Origin: Aquimarina sp. U1-2
GTDB taxonomy: Bacteria; Bacteroidota; Bacteroidia; Flavobacteriales; Flavobacteriaceae
NCBI RefSeq assembly: GCF_017897595.1
Contig: NZ_JAGKIK010000001.1
Location: forward strand, 310,001-374,000
Direction: 5' to 3'
DNA: 64,000 bases
The translations under genes were made by a program, and so were the position numbers. Shown here one piece after another: positions 63,868 to 64,000 of this stretch; position 1 is the first letter of the stretch; every line of letters starts with the position of its first letter. The notes under the pieces are model-generated. The model was given only the letters and a program-made list of their open reading frames with translations. It made no database searches and was not told the origin of the DNA.

Positions 63868-64000
63868 CTAGAAAAACATTTGTTAAAGAAAGTAAAGAAC
63901 TTTTTCGTGACGGCCGGGTACGAATCGCCATGTTTATCGTTATTCTACTAATGGGTATATCAATATGGATTAGTACGCAGCACTATCAAAATATTAACAA
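63864..64000 (+). CDS. ABC-2 type permease subunit, 5' part only
   Basis: Starts at ATG 63864 and runs off the window end (45 codons seen). It encodes a charged N-terminus (TRKTFVKESKELFRDGRVR) followed by the first transmembrane helix (MFIVILLMGISIWI), typical of the ABC-2 membrane subunits encoded after an NBD. The overlap with the preceding gene supports it. Confidence 0.75.
   Translation, partial: MTRKTFVKESKELFRDGRVRIAMFIVILLMGISIWISTQHYQNIN

Overview
The window looks like chromosomal DNA from a marine member of the Flavobacteriaceae (Bacteroidota), possibly close to Aquimarina; the genus is a guess from memory of gene content. Support comes from low GC, ATG starts without Shine-Dalgarno sites, promoters of the Bacteroidota form TTG-N16/20-TAnnTTTG, two proteins with type IX secretion (T9SS) C-terminal domains, a GSIII/GSII glutamine synthetase pair, flavobacterial-type PurM, LipA and ValS, and a curli locus.

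Layout. 1-2573: a phospholipid block (LUD protein, cdsA, psd, acyl-CoA-binding protein). 2669-10028: valS, a DUF1573 protein, a PDZ aspartyl protease, an aminotransferase and murB. 10029-12060: an accessory pocket with an ECF sigma factor and two small proteins, bordered by inverted copies of a MITE-like repeat. 12171-20757: lipA, gap, a TPR hybrid histidine kinase, lpxK, a Nif3 protein, a degenerate zinc-ribbon coiled-coil protein and a glycosyltransferase. 20836-22950: rpsT, two identical tRNA-Glu genes and proS. 23050-31111: cell-surface proteins (a W/G-repeat lipoprotein, a FadL-like porin, a T9SS type B protein and a 1094-residue candidate polysaccharide lyase). 31307-35153: an SDR gene remnant, folE, cysS, yidD and lgt. 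35441-38547: a SYLF protein, a complete IS3-family element and prfA. 38751-41918: a lipoprotein and purM. 41989-48474: the curli locus. 48886-52317: divergent glutamine synthetases. 52451-55238: a cation exchanger, a 50-residue protein absent from standard long-ORF calls, an unknown exported protein and apt. 55481-59294: an AraC-linked cluster with a damaged duplication and a MITE-like insertion. 59850-64000: tRNA-Arg, a Fur-family regulator, a subtilisin, a small HCxxC protein and the start of an ABC transporter operon.

The most distinctive system is the curli locus, read leftwards: a large curlin (csgA), a nucleator-like curlin (csgB), csgE, csgF, csgG and a modular lipoprotein. Three features differ from the enterobacterial model. 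The curlin carries three copies of a roughly 60-residue non-standard module with an HEED motif. CsgE has an extra N-terminal beta domain resembling CsgH. CsgG has a C-terminal extension that looks like a second small beta-barrel. The lipoprotein may be an unrecognised accessory subunit.

At least three families of short intergenic repeats recur. One copy (55481-55658) has terminal inverted repeats, a 7-bp target duplication and an almost intact empty site elsewhere in the window, which makes it a well-supported non-autonomous mobile element.
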